DNA of 64,000 bases from Steroidobacteraceae bacterium (GTDB lineage: Bacteria > Pseudomonadota > Gammaproteobacteria > Steroidobacterales > Steroidobacteraceae): assembly GCA_025451845.1 (NCBI GenBank), contig JANWJS010000017.1, positions 62,001 through 126,000 on the forward strand, written 5' to 3'. The position numbers were made by a program, and so were the translations under genes. The notes under the pieces were generated by a model. That model was not told the DNA's origin, did not search any database, and saw only the letters and a program-made list of their open reading frames with translations. The first letter of the stretch is position 1. Each line of letters opens with the position of its first letter. Shown one piece after another: positions 20,273-29,953 of this stretch.

Positions 20273-21802
20273 ATGCGGCAAAACCGACGCCATTCCGGTC
20301 AGGGAACCCGGCCTCCCGGCCACGCTCGCGCGACGGCGTACCGGCGCTTGCGCAATCCCTTCACCCCGCAAAGCGCATTTTCCGACGACGCCGTGGCGTC
20401 GATGCACGAAAACGCGTTGCAGGTTCTCGAGACGCTCGGCATCAAGGTATTGCTGCCTGAAGCGCGAGCCCTTTACGCGCGGGCAGGAGCTTGGGTCGAC
20501 GACGCCACGGAGATCGTGAGGCTCGGCCGGGACATCATCGCGGCGACTCTCGCGGGCTGTCCGCGCTCGTTCGAAGGGTTTGGCGGCGACCCGGGGCGCG
20601 GAGTCGAATTCTCCGCCGGCTCGCTGGTCTTCATCGGCGGCTCGAGCTGCCCGAACGTGAGCGACCTGGAGCGGGGGCGCCGTCCAGGCTCGCTCGCCGA
20701 CTTTGTCGAGCTCATCAAGATGAGCCAGCACTTCGACGTGCTGCACGTGTTGGGCAACCATACGGAGCCGCAGGACGTGCCCGTGCACTTGCGGCACTAC
20801 GCCATGATGCGCGCGCAGCTGACGCTCTCAGACAAAATGCCGATCGTGATGGCACGCGGCACGGCTCAGGTCGAGGACAGCTTCGCGATGATCCGCATCG
20901 CGCGGGGGCAGTCCGAGGAGGACTTCCGCAAGCACGCATCGACCTACACCGTGATCAACAGTAACTCGCCGCGCGTGCTCGACAGGTCGATGGCGCAGGG
21001 CATCATCGATTTCGCGCGATACGGCCAACCGGTGATCATGACGCCGTTCTGCCTCGCTGGCGCGATGGCGCCGATCACCATCGGCGGCGCTCTGACGCTG
21101 CAACATGCGGAGGCGCTGGCCGGCATCGCGCTCGCGCAGCTCGCACACCCCGGTGCGCCGCTTCTCTACGGCAGCTTTTTATCCAACGTCGACATGAAAT
21201 CGGGGTCGCCGGCTTTCGGCACGCCCACGCACCTGCAGGCCACTCTTGGGGCGGGGCAGTTGGCGCGCCTCATCGGGCTGCCCTGGCGCGCTGGCGCCGG
21301 CACCGCTGCCAATGTGGTGGATGCGCAGTCGGCGCTCGAGACGCAGTTCTCCCTCTGGGCCAGTGTGCTCGCGGGCGCAACGGTGTGCTTGCATGCCGCC
21401 GGCTGGATGGAGGGCGGACTGACCCATTCCTACGAGAAATGCATGACGGATGTAGAGCTGCTGCAGATGCTGGCCGAGCTCTGCACGCCGCCGGAGGCGG
21501 ACGAGGATGCCTTGGGGTTTGCCGCCATTGCGGAGGTCCCGCCCGGCGGGCATTTTTTCGCGGCGGCGCACACCATGGCGCGTTACCGCACCGCCTTCCA
21601 TGAGCCCATGATCGCGGACTGGTCGAATTTCGGCACCTGGACCGAGCGCGGCTCGCTCACGGCCACCGACCGCGCGCACGCCAAGTGGAAGCAGGTTCTG
21701 GCGGAATTCGCAGCCCCGCCGGCCGCGGCGGCTTGCGCGGAGGCGCTGGATGAGCTCATTGCGCGGCGCACCGCAGAAGGCGGTGCGCCGCCTGTTGGTT
21801 GA
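20273..21802 (+). CDS. MttB-family (non-pyrrolysine) methyltransferase, paralog 2
   Basis: 509 residues; PF06253 family with LETLGIKVLLPEARALYARAG, EIVRLGRDIIAATL, TYTVINSNSPRVLDRSM, CLAGAMAPITIGGALTLQ, VDMKSGSPAFGTPTHLQ, NVVDAQSALETQFSLW and HAAGWMEGGLTHSYEK. No in-frame amber codon. It is more like paralog 3 (29950) than paralog 1 in these motifs. A monocistronic gene divergent from an MFS carrier, followed by repeat A. Expected to methylate the corrinoid protein at 18050 from an unidentified quaternary amine. The first ~25 residues are basic and variable. Confidence 0.87.
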   Translation: MRQNRRHSGQGTRPPGHARATAYRRLRNPFTPQSAFSDDAVASMHENALQVLETLGIKVLLPEARALYARAGAWVDDATEIVRLGRDIIAATLAGCPRSFEGFGGDPGRGVEFSAGSLVFIGGSSCPNVSDLERGRRPGSLADFVELIKMSQHFDVLHVLGNHTEPQDVPVHLRHYAMMRAQLTLSDKMPIVMARGTAQVEDSFAMIRIARGQSEEDFRKHASTYTVINSNSPRVLDRSMAQGIIDFARYGQPVIMTPFCLAGAMAPITIGGALTLQHAEALAGIALAQLAHPGAPLLYGSFLSNVDMKSGSPAFGTPTHLQATLGAGQLARLIGLPWRAGAGTAANVVDAQSALETQFSLWASVLAGATVCLHAAGWMEGGLTHSYEKCMTDVELLQMLAELCTPPEADEDALGFAAIAEVPPGGHFFAAAHTMARYRTAFHEPMIADWSNFGTWTERGSLTATDRAHAKWKQVLAEFAAPPAAAACAEALDELIARRTAEGGAPPVG

Positions 21803-21803
21803 T

Positions 21804-21909
21804 GCGCTGGATCGGGGCTTCCTGCCCCGCCCAGCGCGGCCGGGGGCAAAAGCGCGGTTTTTGCCCCCGGCCTCCGCCACCTGCGGCGGCGGGGCACATC
21901 CCGGTGCCT
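21804..21909 (+). repeat. Structured dispersed repeat A, copy 2
   Basis: Same element as 629-735 and 47691-47796, beginning two bases after the TGA of the MttB gene and reaching the stop of the convergent MFS gene. The central hairpin here has arms GCCGGGGGCAAAA and TTTTTGCCCCCGGC. Compared with the other copies both arms have changed together (TCTC/GAGA becomes CCGG/CCGG-type), so the pairing is kept. This supports a functional structure, possibly a bidirectional terminator. Confidence 0.75.
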
Positions 21910-23242
21910 AGTTGGATTCGGCCAGGCGGCGCGCATCGTCGAGTACGTGCCGGGCCGACAGGAAGTAGTGCCATGCCGCCCAGAAACCCGTGGGCACCAG
22001 ACACAGCATGGCGAGCCGCAGCGATTCCGCGTCGGCGATGTGCTGCGGCGCAAACCAGTCGCTGAGCCAGCCGACCACTTGCGGGGCGATGATGAGATTG
22101 CCGAGGTTGGCCGTGAAGAGCACGGTGGCGCAGTACACCGCCCGCATCCCGGGCCGGGCCAGGTTGTTCAGGATGCCGAAGCCGGGGCCGATGTAGACGT
22201 AGATTGATGGAATATAGAGCCAGAACAACACCCGGGTGAGCGCGAGGGAATGGGTTGAATAGATCACGGCCGTGACCAGTGTGGCCAGCGCGACGTTCAG
22301 GCCGAGGAGGCGCAGGATGCGTTGTTCACTCGAGAGCCACGGCCGGGACAGCAGCCAGGTGCTCGCGATCATCGCGAGGCTGCCGCCGATGAGGTGGACG
22401 GGGCCCAGCATGGCGCCCGCCTGATCGACGTTGAGCCCGTAGCTGCGCATCAGGAAGGTGGGCGTCCACCACATGAGGCCCCAGCCCCACAGCGCGACCA
22501 CGGAGCTGCCGATGATCAGATGCACCGCCGACGGCTGGCGCAGCATGACGCGCATCGTCTCGAGGAACGGCGGGCGGGCATCGCGATTCCTGCCGCAGTC
22601 GAGGCAGCCACGAGCGGGCTCGCGGATCGTGAGGAGCACGAGAGCGCCTACCAGGATTCCGGGTATCCCGAGCGCCAGGAACATGGTGCGCCAGCCGAAC
22701 CGGTAGGCGATGGCCCCCGCCACCTGCGAGCCGAGCCACGCGCCGATCGGTGCGCCGAGTGAGAATATCTGCAGGGCCATTGGCCGGCGCGCCGGAGGGA
22801 AGTAATCCGACAGCATCGAGTTGGCTCCGGGCGTGCCGCCCGCCTCGCCGACTCCGACTCCTACGCGCGCGAGGAGGAGCTGCCAGTAATTGCGCGCCAG
22901 TCCGGTCGCGACCGTGAGCGCCGACCAGGCGATGAGACATGCGCCGATGATGGCTCGGCGGCTCTTGCGGTCGATCAGCCAGGAGAGCGGAAAGCCGAAC
23001 AAGACGTAGAAGATCGCGAGCGACACCCCCGTGAGGAAGGCGATGTTGGCGTCGGAGAGATGCAGCTCTTTGCGGATGGGCTCGAGGACGGTCGAGATCG
23101 AATAGCGGTCGCAAATGCTCAGCGTGTACACCACGCACATCGTGATCGCGACATACCAACGTTCCGCGAGCGAGCTATCGGGCGCGGCGCGGCGCTCGTC
23201 AGTTGCGGCTTCAGGATGGATGTCGGCGCGCGTCTCGCTCAT
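21908..23242 (-). CDS. MFS transporter (Spinster-like)
   Basis: 444 residues from ATG 23242, which overlaps the GMC gene stop (ATGA). About 12 membrane helices; CDRYSISTVLEPIRKELHLS, GFPLSWLIDRKSRRAI (MFS loop motif) and GVGVGEAGGTPGANSMLSDY mark the Spns-like / ACS-related group common in proteobacteria. Transcribed with the upstream GMC oxidoreductase, so it probably imports that enzyme's substrate or exports its product. The substrate is unknown. Confidence 0.87.
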   Translation of the reverse strand: MSETRADIHPEAATDERRAAPDSSLAERWYVAITMCVVYTLSICDRYSISTVLEPIRKELHLSDANIAFLTGVSLAIFYVLFGFPLSWLIDRKSRRAIIGACLIAWSALTVATGLARNYWQLLLARVGVGVGEAGGTPGANSMLSDYFPPARRPMALQIFSLGAPIGAWLGSQVAGAIAYRFGWRTMFLALGIPGILVGALVLLTIREPARGCLDCGRNRDARPPFLETMRVMLRQPSAVHLIIGSSVVALWGWGLMWWTPTFLMRSYGLNVDQAGAMLGPVHLIGGSLAMIASTWLLSRPWLSSEQRILRLLGLNVALATLVTAVIYSTHSLALTRVLFWLYIPSIYVYIGPGFGILNNLARPGMRAVYCATVLFTANLGNLIIAPQVVGWLSDWFAPQHIADAESLRLAMLCLVPTGFWAAWHYFLSARHVLDDARRLAESN

Positions 23243-24861
23243 TTGCCGGCATCCTCGAGAATGAGAGCGGCGGCCTTCTCGGCGACCATCAGTGTCGGTG
23301 CATTGATGTTGCCGGACGTGACCGCGGGAAAGATGGAGGCATCTATCACGCGCAGGTGGGCCACGCCATGCACGCGCAAACGGGGATCCACTACGGAGCG
23401 CGTGGCATCCGGACCCATCGCGCAGGTGCCGCACGGGTGGAATACCGAACCCGCGCGGCGGCGGAAGTCCTCGAGTACTTGCGCGTCGGAGCGGACGCGC
23501 TCGCCCGGCAGCCGCTCCGATTCGATCACGGCGGCGAGCGGCTTCGCCGCGGACAGCCGGCGCAGCATTCGCGCGCCCTCGTAAACGTCCGCGACGTCTT
23601 CCGGAGTCGACAGGCTGTTGGGCGCGATCGCGGGGCTGGCGAGCGGATCGGCGCTGCGCACGTGCACACTGCCGCGGCTGGTCGGCCGGCAGGTGTTGAA
23701 CGACATGAGAAAGCCGGGGAAGGGGTCGGGATTGAGCAGCCGGCGGCTGGTTCCGCTCGTCGTGGTGCTGTAGCTCGCCGGATTGAAGTAGATGTGCAGG
23801 TTGGGGCGGGCGAGCTGCGGGCGGCTGCGCACGAAGGCGCCGGCCTGGTTGACGCTCATGGAGAGCGGACCGTCGCGGCGCAGGGCGTAGCGCAGGGCGG
23901 CGCGCGCCTTGCCGAGAAAGGGCGCGAGCTCGTCATTGAGGGTGGGTACCCTGGAGCGGTAGAAATAGGATACACAAACGTGATCCTGCAGCCCGCGCCC
24001 GACGGCGGGGAGACCTGCGACCGGCGGGATCCCGAGCCGCTGCAGCAGGTCGGGATCGCCCATGCCGGAGAGCTCGAGAAGCTGCGGCGAGCCGATCGCG
24101 CCGGCCGACAGGAGCACCTCGCGGCGTGCGGTCGCGGTCAGCCGCGACCCGCCCCGGAAGTACTCCACGCCAGTGGCCCTCGCCCCGGCGCAGAGCACGC
24201 GGGCCGCGCGCGCCCCGGTCGCCAGCTCGAGGTTGGGCCGGCGACGCACCGGCCGCAGGTAAGCGCTTGCGCTCGAGACGCGCACTCCGTTGCGGATCGT
24301 CACCTGCCAGAAGCCCGCGCCTTCGGTTTCGGCACCGTTGAAATCACGAGTCAAAGCGATACCGGCCTCGGCGCAGGCTGCGAGAAAGGTCCTGCAAAGC
24401 GGGTGGGCGGTGGCGGACGGGTCATGAACGTGTACCGGCCCGCCGGCGCCGTGATGTTCCGAGGCGCCCCACGCATGATCTTCGAGCTTGCGGAAATACG
24501 GCAACACATCCTGCCAGCCCCAGCCCGGATTGCCGGCGCCGCGCCAGTCCTCGTAATCCGACGGTTGCCCGCGCACGAACAGCATGGCGTTGATCGAGCT
24601 CGACCCCCCTAACACCTTGCCGCGCGGCCAGAAAGCCGTGCGGTTTTCCAGCGCAGGCTCGGGCTCCGTCTGGTACATCCAGTTGTAACGCGGGTCGGTG
24701 AACGTGCGCGCATAGCCTACCGGCACGCGGATCCAAGGACTCGCGTCGCTGCCGCCGGCCTCGAGGAGCAGCACGCGGTGCCGTCCGCTCTCGGTGAGGC
24801 GGTTGGCCAGCACGCAACCGGCGGAGCCGGCCCCGACGATGATGTAGTCGAATTCCCCCAT
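23239..24861 (-). CDS. GMC-family FAD oxidoreductase (choline dehydrogenase-like)
   Basis: 540 residues from ATG 24861, which places FDYIIVGAGSAGCVLANRL right at the N-terminus. GMC signatures: RGKVLGGSSSINAMLFVRG, LSAGAIGSPQLLELSGMG and the C-terminal VFHPCGTCAMG with the catalytic histidine, then HLRVIDASIFPAVTSGNINA. It oxidises an alcohol using FAD. It is clearly related to the betA-like gene at 61732 but more distant from true BetA (VFHP in place of SAYHPS), so the substrate may not be choline. Coupled to an MFS carrier and divergent from a TonB receptor. Confidence 0.9.
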   Translation of the reverse strand: MGEFDYIIVGAGSAGCVLANRLTESGRHRVLLLEAGGSDASPWIRVPVGYARTFTDPRYNWMYQTEPEPALENRTAFWPRGKVLGGSSSINAMLFVRGQPSDYEDWRGAGNPGWGWQDVLPYFRKLEDHAWGASEHHGAGGPVHVHDPSATAHPLCRTFLAACAEAGIALTRDFNGAETEGAGFWQVTIRNGVRVSSASAYLRPVRRRPNLELATGARAARVLCAGARATGVEYFRGGSRLTATARREVLLSAGAIGSPQLLELSGMGDPDLLQRLGIPPVAGLPAVGRGLQDHVCVSYFYRSRVPTLNDELAPFLGKARAALRYALRRDGPLSMSVNQAGAFVRSRPQLARPNLHIYFNPASYSTTTSGTSRRLLNPDPFPGFLMSFNTCRPTSRGSVHVRSADPLASPAIAPNSLSTPEDVADVYEGARMLRRLSAAKPLAAVIESERLPGERVRSDAQVLEDFRRRAGSVFHPCGTCAMGPDATRSVVDPRLRVHGVAHLRVIDASIFPAVTSGNINAPTLMVAEKAAALILEDAGK

Positions 24862-25150
24862 CGATCGTGGCAGCATAGCTCGCATCGAGGTGGAGCGGAC
24901 CCGGGGGCGGCATGCCTTTTTCCGATGGGTCCATAGAAATTCTCGGCTTTCACGCCGTGGGGTCCTATGGAAGCCTGGATCGGGCTGATCAGCGGGGTGT
25001 CGTAAATCCGCAATCCGCGCGTCGCGAACTCACAAGCCGTGGCGCCACGTTTACGGGAGCATCATCCGCGAGAGCCGGGGCGAGGGGGCGTCCGATGGGC
25101 TGGTCTACCGCAGGGAAGACAACAAGTTCGTAACCCGCCGAGGTCATCGA
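24862..25150. promoter_or_regulatory. Divergent intergenic region, GMC/MFS operon and TonB receptor
   Basis: 289 bp that must hold promoters for both directions. No convincing operator or RNA structure was seen. A short near-repeat GGGTCCATAG / GGGTCCTATGG lies at about 24926-24970. Confidence 0.4.
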
Positions 25151-27907
25151 ATGAAACCGAATCACAAGCTGTCGCGCACGATCGCCGCCATCCTGAGCGC
25201 CTCGGCCGCACATGCCATATTGGCCGCCGATGCGAGCCCCACCACCGCAGCCAGTGCGGCAGCGGCGCCCGCAACGGCTGACGCCGCAACGGCGACGGCC
25301 GACACGGCGGCCACGAGCGGCAGCCTGCAGACGGTGATCGTCACCGCGCAGCGCCGCGAGCAGAACATCCAGGACGTGCCGATCACGATCCAGGCCATGA
25401 CCGGCAAGACGTTGCAGAGCCTGAACGTGCAGACGTTCGCGGACTACGTGAAGTACCTGCCGAACGTCAGCACGGGCTCTCAGGGGCCTGGCATGGGCAC
25501 TCTGTTCATGCGCGGACTCTCTACCGGGGTGCTCGGGACCCAGGGGCAGGGCTCGGTCGGGATCTTTCCGAACGTCGCCGTCTACCTCGACGACCAGTCG
25601 GAGCTGCTGCCGGGCCGCGACCTCGATCTCTACGCGGTGGACCTCGAGCGCATCGAGGTGCTCGAGGGGCCGCAAGGAACACTGTTCGGGGCCGGCGCCC
25701 AGGCGGGCGTGGTGCGCTTCATCACGAACAAGCCGAAGCTCAATACGTTCGAGGCCGACGTCACCGCCGGCTACGGCGTCACCTCCGGCGGCGATCCGAG
25801 CACCCACATCAATGCGACATTCAACTTCCCGCTGATCGAGAACAAACTGGCGGCGCGCGTGGTGGTGTTCAACGATCGGCGCGGCGGATTCATCGACAAT
25901 CAGCCGGCGACCTTTGCCCGCGGCAGTGAGGACCTCGGGATCGCCGACGGCATAGGTGGCGTTGTGCCCACCAACAGCGCGGTGATCAACAACTATCAGA
26001 TCGCCGCCAACAACATCAATCCGCTCACCTACAACGGCATCCGCGGGGAGGTCCTGTTCAAGCTCAACGACGACTGGAGCGTGTTGCTGAGCCAGATGTA
26101 CCAGAACATGGATGCGGAGGGCGTGTTCTACGAGATGCCCCACGGCAGCGAGGGTGCGGGATTGACCAATCCCGGCGGTGTGCCGATCGGCGGGCAGCCG
26201 TTGCCGGCATACTCCGTGAACGTGTTCAATCCGTCCTATGACAAGGACAAGTTCGAGAATACGGCGCTGACGGTCACTGGCAAGGTCGGGCCGCTGAGCC
26301 TCGTCTACTCGGGCGCCTACCTCGACCGGCACATCGATCAGGTCCTCGATTACACCAACTACGCGCGCGGCCGATACGGCTATTACTATCAGTGCGCCGG
26401 CTACTCCTCGAAGAATCCCGCGGCCGGGACGTGCTATTCGCCGAGCTCGGTCTGGAAGGATACGGAGCACGATACGCACGTCAGCCAGGAGCTGCGCCTG
26501 AGCACGCCGCAGGACTGGCGCCTGCGCGGGCTGGTCGGCCTCTTCTACGAGGACTACAAGATCTACGATGACACGCAGTGGATGTACCGCAGCGTGCCGA
26601 CCTGCTCGCCCACCGGACTGCAGAGCGGCTGCTTCCTGCCGATTCAGCCCTGGCCGGATGATCCGACGAACAATCCGGGGCTACAGCCTCAGGACGGCTT
26701 CTTCGACGATTTCGCCCGCACCTTCATCCAGCACGCGGCATATACGTCCATATCGTTCGATGTCGTGCCGGATAAGCTGACGATCACGGGCGGTGTACGG
26801 TATTTCCACATGTACAACTCGGAGCTTGGCGGCGACGTCGGCAGTTTCTTCTGCAAGATCTTCAGTCCGAGTGCGCTCACGAATTATCCCATCGTGAACG
26901 GACGTTATGCGCCCTGCGGGACCAACGGGCTTCCGGGTCCAAAATCGCCTTACGGCACGGACTTCGCCCAGCAGAATCCGCATAACCTGACGGAGTCCGG
27001 AATGCGGGGGCGCGGAGACCTCGAGTACCACGTCACTCCTGACATCCTGGTCTACTACACGTACTCGCAGGGATTCAGGCCTGGTGGCTTCAATCGCGGC
27101 AGCTCCAATCACCTGCCTGATGCGGGCGGCAACGACCAGTACGCCACGCCGAAGACCTACCTGTCCGACAATCTCACCAATAACGAGATCGGCTGGAAGA
27201 CGATGTGGTTCGACCACCGGCTGGAGCTCAACGGGGCGATCTACCAGGAGAACTGGAGCAATGCGCAGGTCAGCTTCTTCTGTCCGCAGTGCGGTCTCGG
27301 CAACCTGACATACAACACCAACGGACCGAATTACCAGGTGAAGGGGGTCGAGCTGCAGATCGCCGCCAACGTGTGGCGCGGGCTCTCGGTGAACGGCGCG
27401 GCCGCCTGGAACAGCGGCGAACTCAAGAATTCGCCGGCGCTGATCGACAACATTCCGCTGTTGAGCAACGGCCAGAAGAATCCGAAGCTCGGACAGCCCA
27501 TCTCGAGCTTCTACGTGAATGGTGCCGCACAACCGGTGCAGAACGTCTACGGGCTCCAGGGCAGCCCCCTTGCCAACTCCCCGCCGTTCGAGGGGAACCT
27601 GCGCGTGCGGTATGACTGGGCGTGGGGCACTTACCTGCCGTACGCGCAGCTGGGGATGCAGCACCAGTCGCACTCACTGTCGGCCTCCGGCAACGTCGAG
27701 GCGTACGACCAGCCGGAATGGACCACCTACGACCTGTCTGCCGGGGTGGCGAAGGATAATTGGACGGTGTCGCTCATCGGCACGAACATCACCAACGTGA
27801 ACAAGAGCCTGTTCACCACCAGCCGGCAGTTCATCCTGACCGAGACGCCCATGCGTCCGCGAACGATCGAGCTCACGTTCGGCTACGCCTTCTCCGAGCA
27901 CCACTGA
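25151..27907 (+). CDS. TonB-dependent receptor
   Basis: 918 residues. Signal peptide (MKPNHKLSRTIAAILSASAA, cleavage near AILAADA), an alanine/threonine-rich spacer, then the TonB box and plug start (LQTVIVTAQRREQNIQDVPI) and plug landmarks IEVLEGPQGTLFGAGAQAG. A large barrel follows, ending TIELTFGYAFSEHH. In the barrel, YYTYSQGFRPGGFNRGSS is the usual late motif of the family. It imports an unknown large or scarce substrate across the outer membrane. The mid-barrel has several cysteines (about 415-430 and 475-495), uncommon for these proteins. A TPR-sulfotransferase follows 42 bp downstream on the same strand. Confidence 0.93.
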   Translation: MKPNHKLSRTIAAILSASAAHAILAADASPTTAASAAAAPATADAATATADTAATSGSLQTVIVTAQRREQNIQDVPITIQAMTGKTLQSLNVQTFADYVKYLPNVSTGSQGPGMGTLFMRGLSTGVLGTQGQGSVGIFPNVAVYLDDQSELLPGRDLDLYAVDLERIEVLEGPQGTLFGAGAQAGVVRFITNKPKLNTFEADVTAGYGVTSGGDPSTHINATFNFPLIENKLAARVVVFNDRRGGFIDNQPATFARGSEDLGIADGIGGVVPTNSAVINNYQIAANNINPLTYNGIRGEVLFKLNDDWSVLLSQMYQNMDAEGVFYEMPHGSEGAGLTNPGGVPIGGQPLPAYSVNVFNPSYDKDKFENTALTVTGKVGPLSLVYSGAYLDRHIDQVLDYTNYARGRYGYYYQCAGYSSKNPAAGTCYSPSSVWKDTEHDTHVSQELRLSTPQDWRLRGLVGLFYEDYKIYDDTQWMYRSVPTCSPTGLQSGCFLPIQPWPDDPTNNPGLQPQDGFFDDFARTFIQHAAYTSISFDVVPDKLTITGGVRYFHMYNSELGGDVGSFFCKIFSPSALTNYPIVNGRYAPCGTNGLPGPKSPYGTDFAQQNPHNLTESGMRGRGDLEYHVTPDILVYYTYSQGFRPGGFNRGSSNHLPDAGGNDQYATPKTYLSDNLTNNEIGWKTMWFDHRLELNGAIYQENWSNAQVSFFCPQCGLGNLTYNTNGPNYQVKGVELQIAANVWRGLSVNGAAAWNSGELKNSPALIDNIPLLSNGQKNPKLGQPISSFYVNGAAQPVQNVYGLQGSPLANSPPFEGNLRVRYDWAWGTYLPYAQLGMQHQSHSLSASGNVEAYDQPEWTTYDLSAGVAKDNWTVSLIGTNITNVNKSLFTTSRQFILTETPMRPRTIELTFGYAFSEHH

Positions 27908-27949
27908 CCGCGGGACGGTTCGGGGCGGGACTGCGGTAGAATCCTCCCC

Positions 27950-29953
27950 ATGCAAACCGACAGCGCCGCTTCGCCGCGCCCTGGAACCGGGCCGGCGGGC
28001 GTGCGCGAATTCCTCGACCGCCGGCAATTCGCGGAGGCGGCACGGGCCGCCGAGGTGTCCCTGGCGGAGTCGCCGGAGGATCGCGACCTGCTCTACATGC
28101 TCGCGGTTGCGCAGCGGTATCTGGGCAGGATTCCCGCGGCACTGGCGACTCTCGAGCGGCTCGAGGAGCGGCATCCGGATTACCCCCGGATGCATCAGGA
28201 AAGAGGTTACTGCCACGTCGCGCAGCGCTCGCCGGCACCGGCGATAGCCGCCTTCGAGCGTGCGCTGGTCCTCAATCCAGCGCTGCCCGGCAGTTGGAAG
28301 ACCCTGCAGACGCTGTACACGATGGCGGGGCGCAAAGCAGATGCCGACAACGCCGCTGCTCATGTCGCCAAGCTCGCGACTCTCCCCACCGCGATCGTCA
28401 CGGCGCGCAGCATGTTTGCCGACGGGGAGATCGAGGCTGCCGAAGCCCTCGTGCGCCGTTATCTGCTCGAGCATGGCGATCACATCGAAGGGATGCGCCT
28501 CCTGGCGCAGATCGGCATGAAGCTCGATGTGCTCGATGACGCGGAGTTGCTGCTCGAGGCGGTGCTCGAGCGGGCGCCGGACTATCGGCCGGCGCGCTAC
28601 GACTACGCGCAAGTGCTGCTGCAACGGCACAAGCACCGCCAAGCTCGGGAACAGATCCGGGTGCTGCAGCAGGCGGAGCCCGAGGAGCGTGCCTATCGCA
28701 TCACCCAGGCGACTCTGGCGACCGAGCTCGGCGAGTGCGAGCAGGCGCTGCAGGAGTATCGGCGGCTGCTGACGGAGACGCCCGATCATGCCGAGCTGCA
28801 CCTGTCCATGGCCCACACCCTGAAGACCCTTGGCCGGCAGCAGGAGGCCGTCGAGGCTTACCGGCGCGCTGCGCACCTCCGGCCGGGTTACGGCGATGCG
28901 TACTGGAGTCTCGCCAACCTCAAGACCTACCGCTTCACCGACGGGGAGCTGGCAGCCATGCGGGCCGCCGAGGCTGCGCACCGCACCGCGCTCGCGGATC
29001 GCTTCCACCTGTGCTTCGCGCTCGGCAAAGCCCTCGAGGACCGGGGCGAGTACGCGGAATCGTTCTCGTACTACGAGCGCGGCAACGCGCTCAAGAAAAG
29101 CGAATGCCGCTACCGTCCCGAGTTCATCGAGCGCAACACCCGGCTGCAGATCGAAGCCTGTACCCCGGAGCTCTTCGCCGCGCGCCTGGGCTGGGGGAGC
29201 CTGAGCGAGGCGCCGATCTTCGTCGTGGGTCTGCCGCGGGCCGGCTCGACGCTGATCGAGCAGATTCTGGCGTCGCATTCCCGCGTGGAAGGGACCATGG
29301 AGCTGTCCGACATCCCCCGTCTCGCGCAGAGCCTGCAGGGACGCGAGGGCAGCGGGGAGCGGCCGCGCTATCCGGGCGTGCTCGCCGAGCTGGCGGCGGC
29401 GGATTTCAGGCGCTTCGGCGAGCGCTATCTCGCCGATACGCAGCTCTATCGCGCCGGCAAGCCGCGCTTCATCGACAAGATGCCGAACAACTTCCGGCAC
29501 ATCGGACTGATGCATCTCATCCTGCCCCAAGCGAAGATCATCGACGCGCGCCGCTCGGCGATGGCCTGCTGCTTCAGCAACTTCAAGCAACTGTTCGCCT
29601 CGGGGCAGCAGTTCACTTACTCTTTAGAGGACATCGCCCGCTATTACCGGACGTACGTCGAGCTCATGGGGCATTGGGAGCGCGTACTGCCGGGAAAGGT
29701 GCTGCGCGTGCAGCACGAGGAGCTGGTCGCCGACTTCGAGCCACAGGTGCGCCGGATCCTGGATTTCTGCGGGCTCGACTTCGAGCCCGCGTGCCTCGAG
29801 TTCCACAAGACCGCGCGCCGCGTGCACACGGCGAGCTCCGAGCAGGTGCGCCGGCCCATCAACACCGAGGGTCTCGAGCAATGGCGGCATTTCGAGCCCT
29901 GGCTCGGGCCGCTCGCGCAAGCGCTCGGGGAGCTCGCGGAGGAGCGATCATGA
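27950..29953 (+). CDS. TPR-repeat sulfotransferase
   Basis: 667 residues. N-terminal ~390 residues: TPR repeats (LYMLAVAQRYLGRIPAALA, LHLSMAHTLKTLGRQQEAVE). C-terminal sulfotransferase domain: PIFVVGLPRAGSTLIEQ (PAPS 5'-phosphosulfate loop), RFIDKMPNNFRHIGLMH, DARRSAMACCFSNFKQLF and HTASSEQVRRPI. Homologous along its length to the genes at 734 and 63499. It follows the TonB receptor and overlaps the next MttB gene by ATGA, so it is co-transcribed with both. The acceptor of the sulfate group is unknown; no export signal is present. Confidence 0.9.
   Translation: MQTDSAASPRPGTGPAGVREFLDRRQFAEAARAAEVSLAESPEDRDLLYMLAVAQRYLGRIPAALATLERLEERHPDYPRMHQERGYCHVAQRSPAPAIAAFERALVLNPALPGSWKTLQTLYTMAGRKADADNAAAHVAKLATLPTAIVTARSMFADGEIEAAEALVRRYLLEHGDHIEGMRLLAQIGMKLDVLDDAELLLEAVLERAPDYRPARYDYAQVLLQRHKHRQAREQIRVLQQAEPEERAYRITQATLATELGECEQALQEYRRLLTETPDHAELHLSMAHTLKTLGRQQEAVEAYRRAAHLRPGYGDAYWSLANLKTYRFTDGELAAMRAAEAAHRTALADRFHLCFALGKALEDRGEYAESFSYYERGNALKKSECRYRPEFIERNTRLQIEACTPELFAARLGWGSLSEAPIFVVGLPRAGSTLIEQILASHSRVEGTMELSDIPRLAQSLQGREGSGERPRYPGVLAELAAADFRRFGERYLADTQLYRAGKPRFIDKMPNNFRHIGLMHLILPQAKIIDARRSAMACCFSNFKQLFASGQQFTYSLEDIARYYRTYVELMGHWERVLPGKVLRVQHEELVADFEPQVRRILDFCGLDFEPACLEFHKTARRVHTASSEQVRRPINTEGLEQWRHFEPWLGPLAQALGELAEERS

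Noticed and set aside
23239-24861. Second betA
   Set aside because: It is a GMC enzyme but its catalytic segment is VFHPCGTC, unlike the SAYHPSC of BetA, so I left it as GMC oxidoreductase only.
27674-29590. 638-codon minus-strand open frame
   Set aside because: Antisense to the TPR-sulfotransferase, with no domain recognised.
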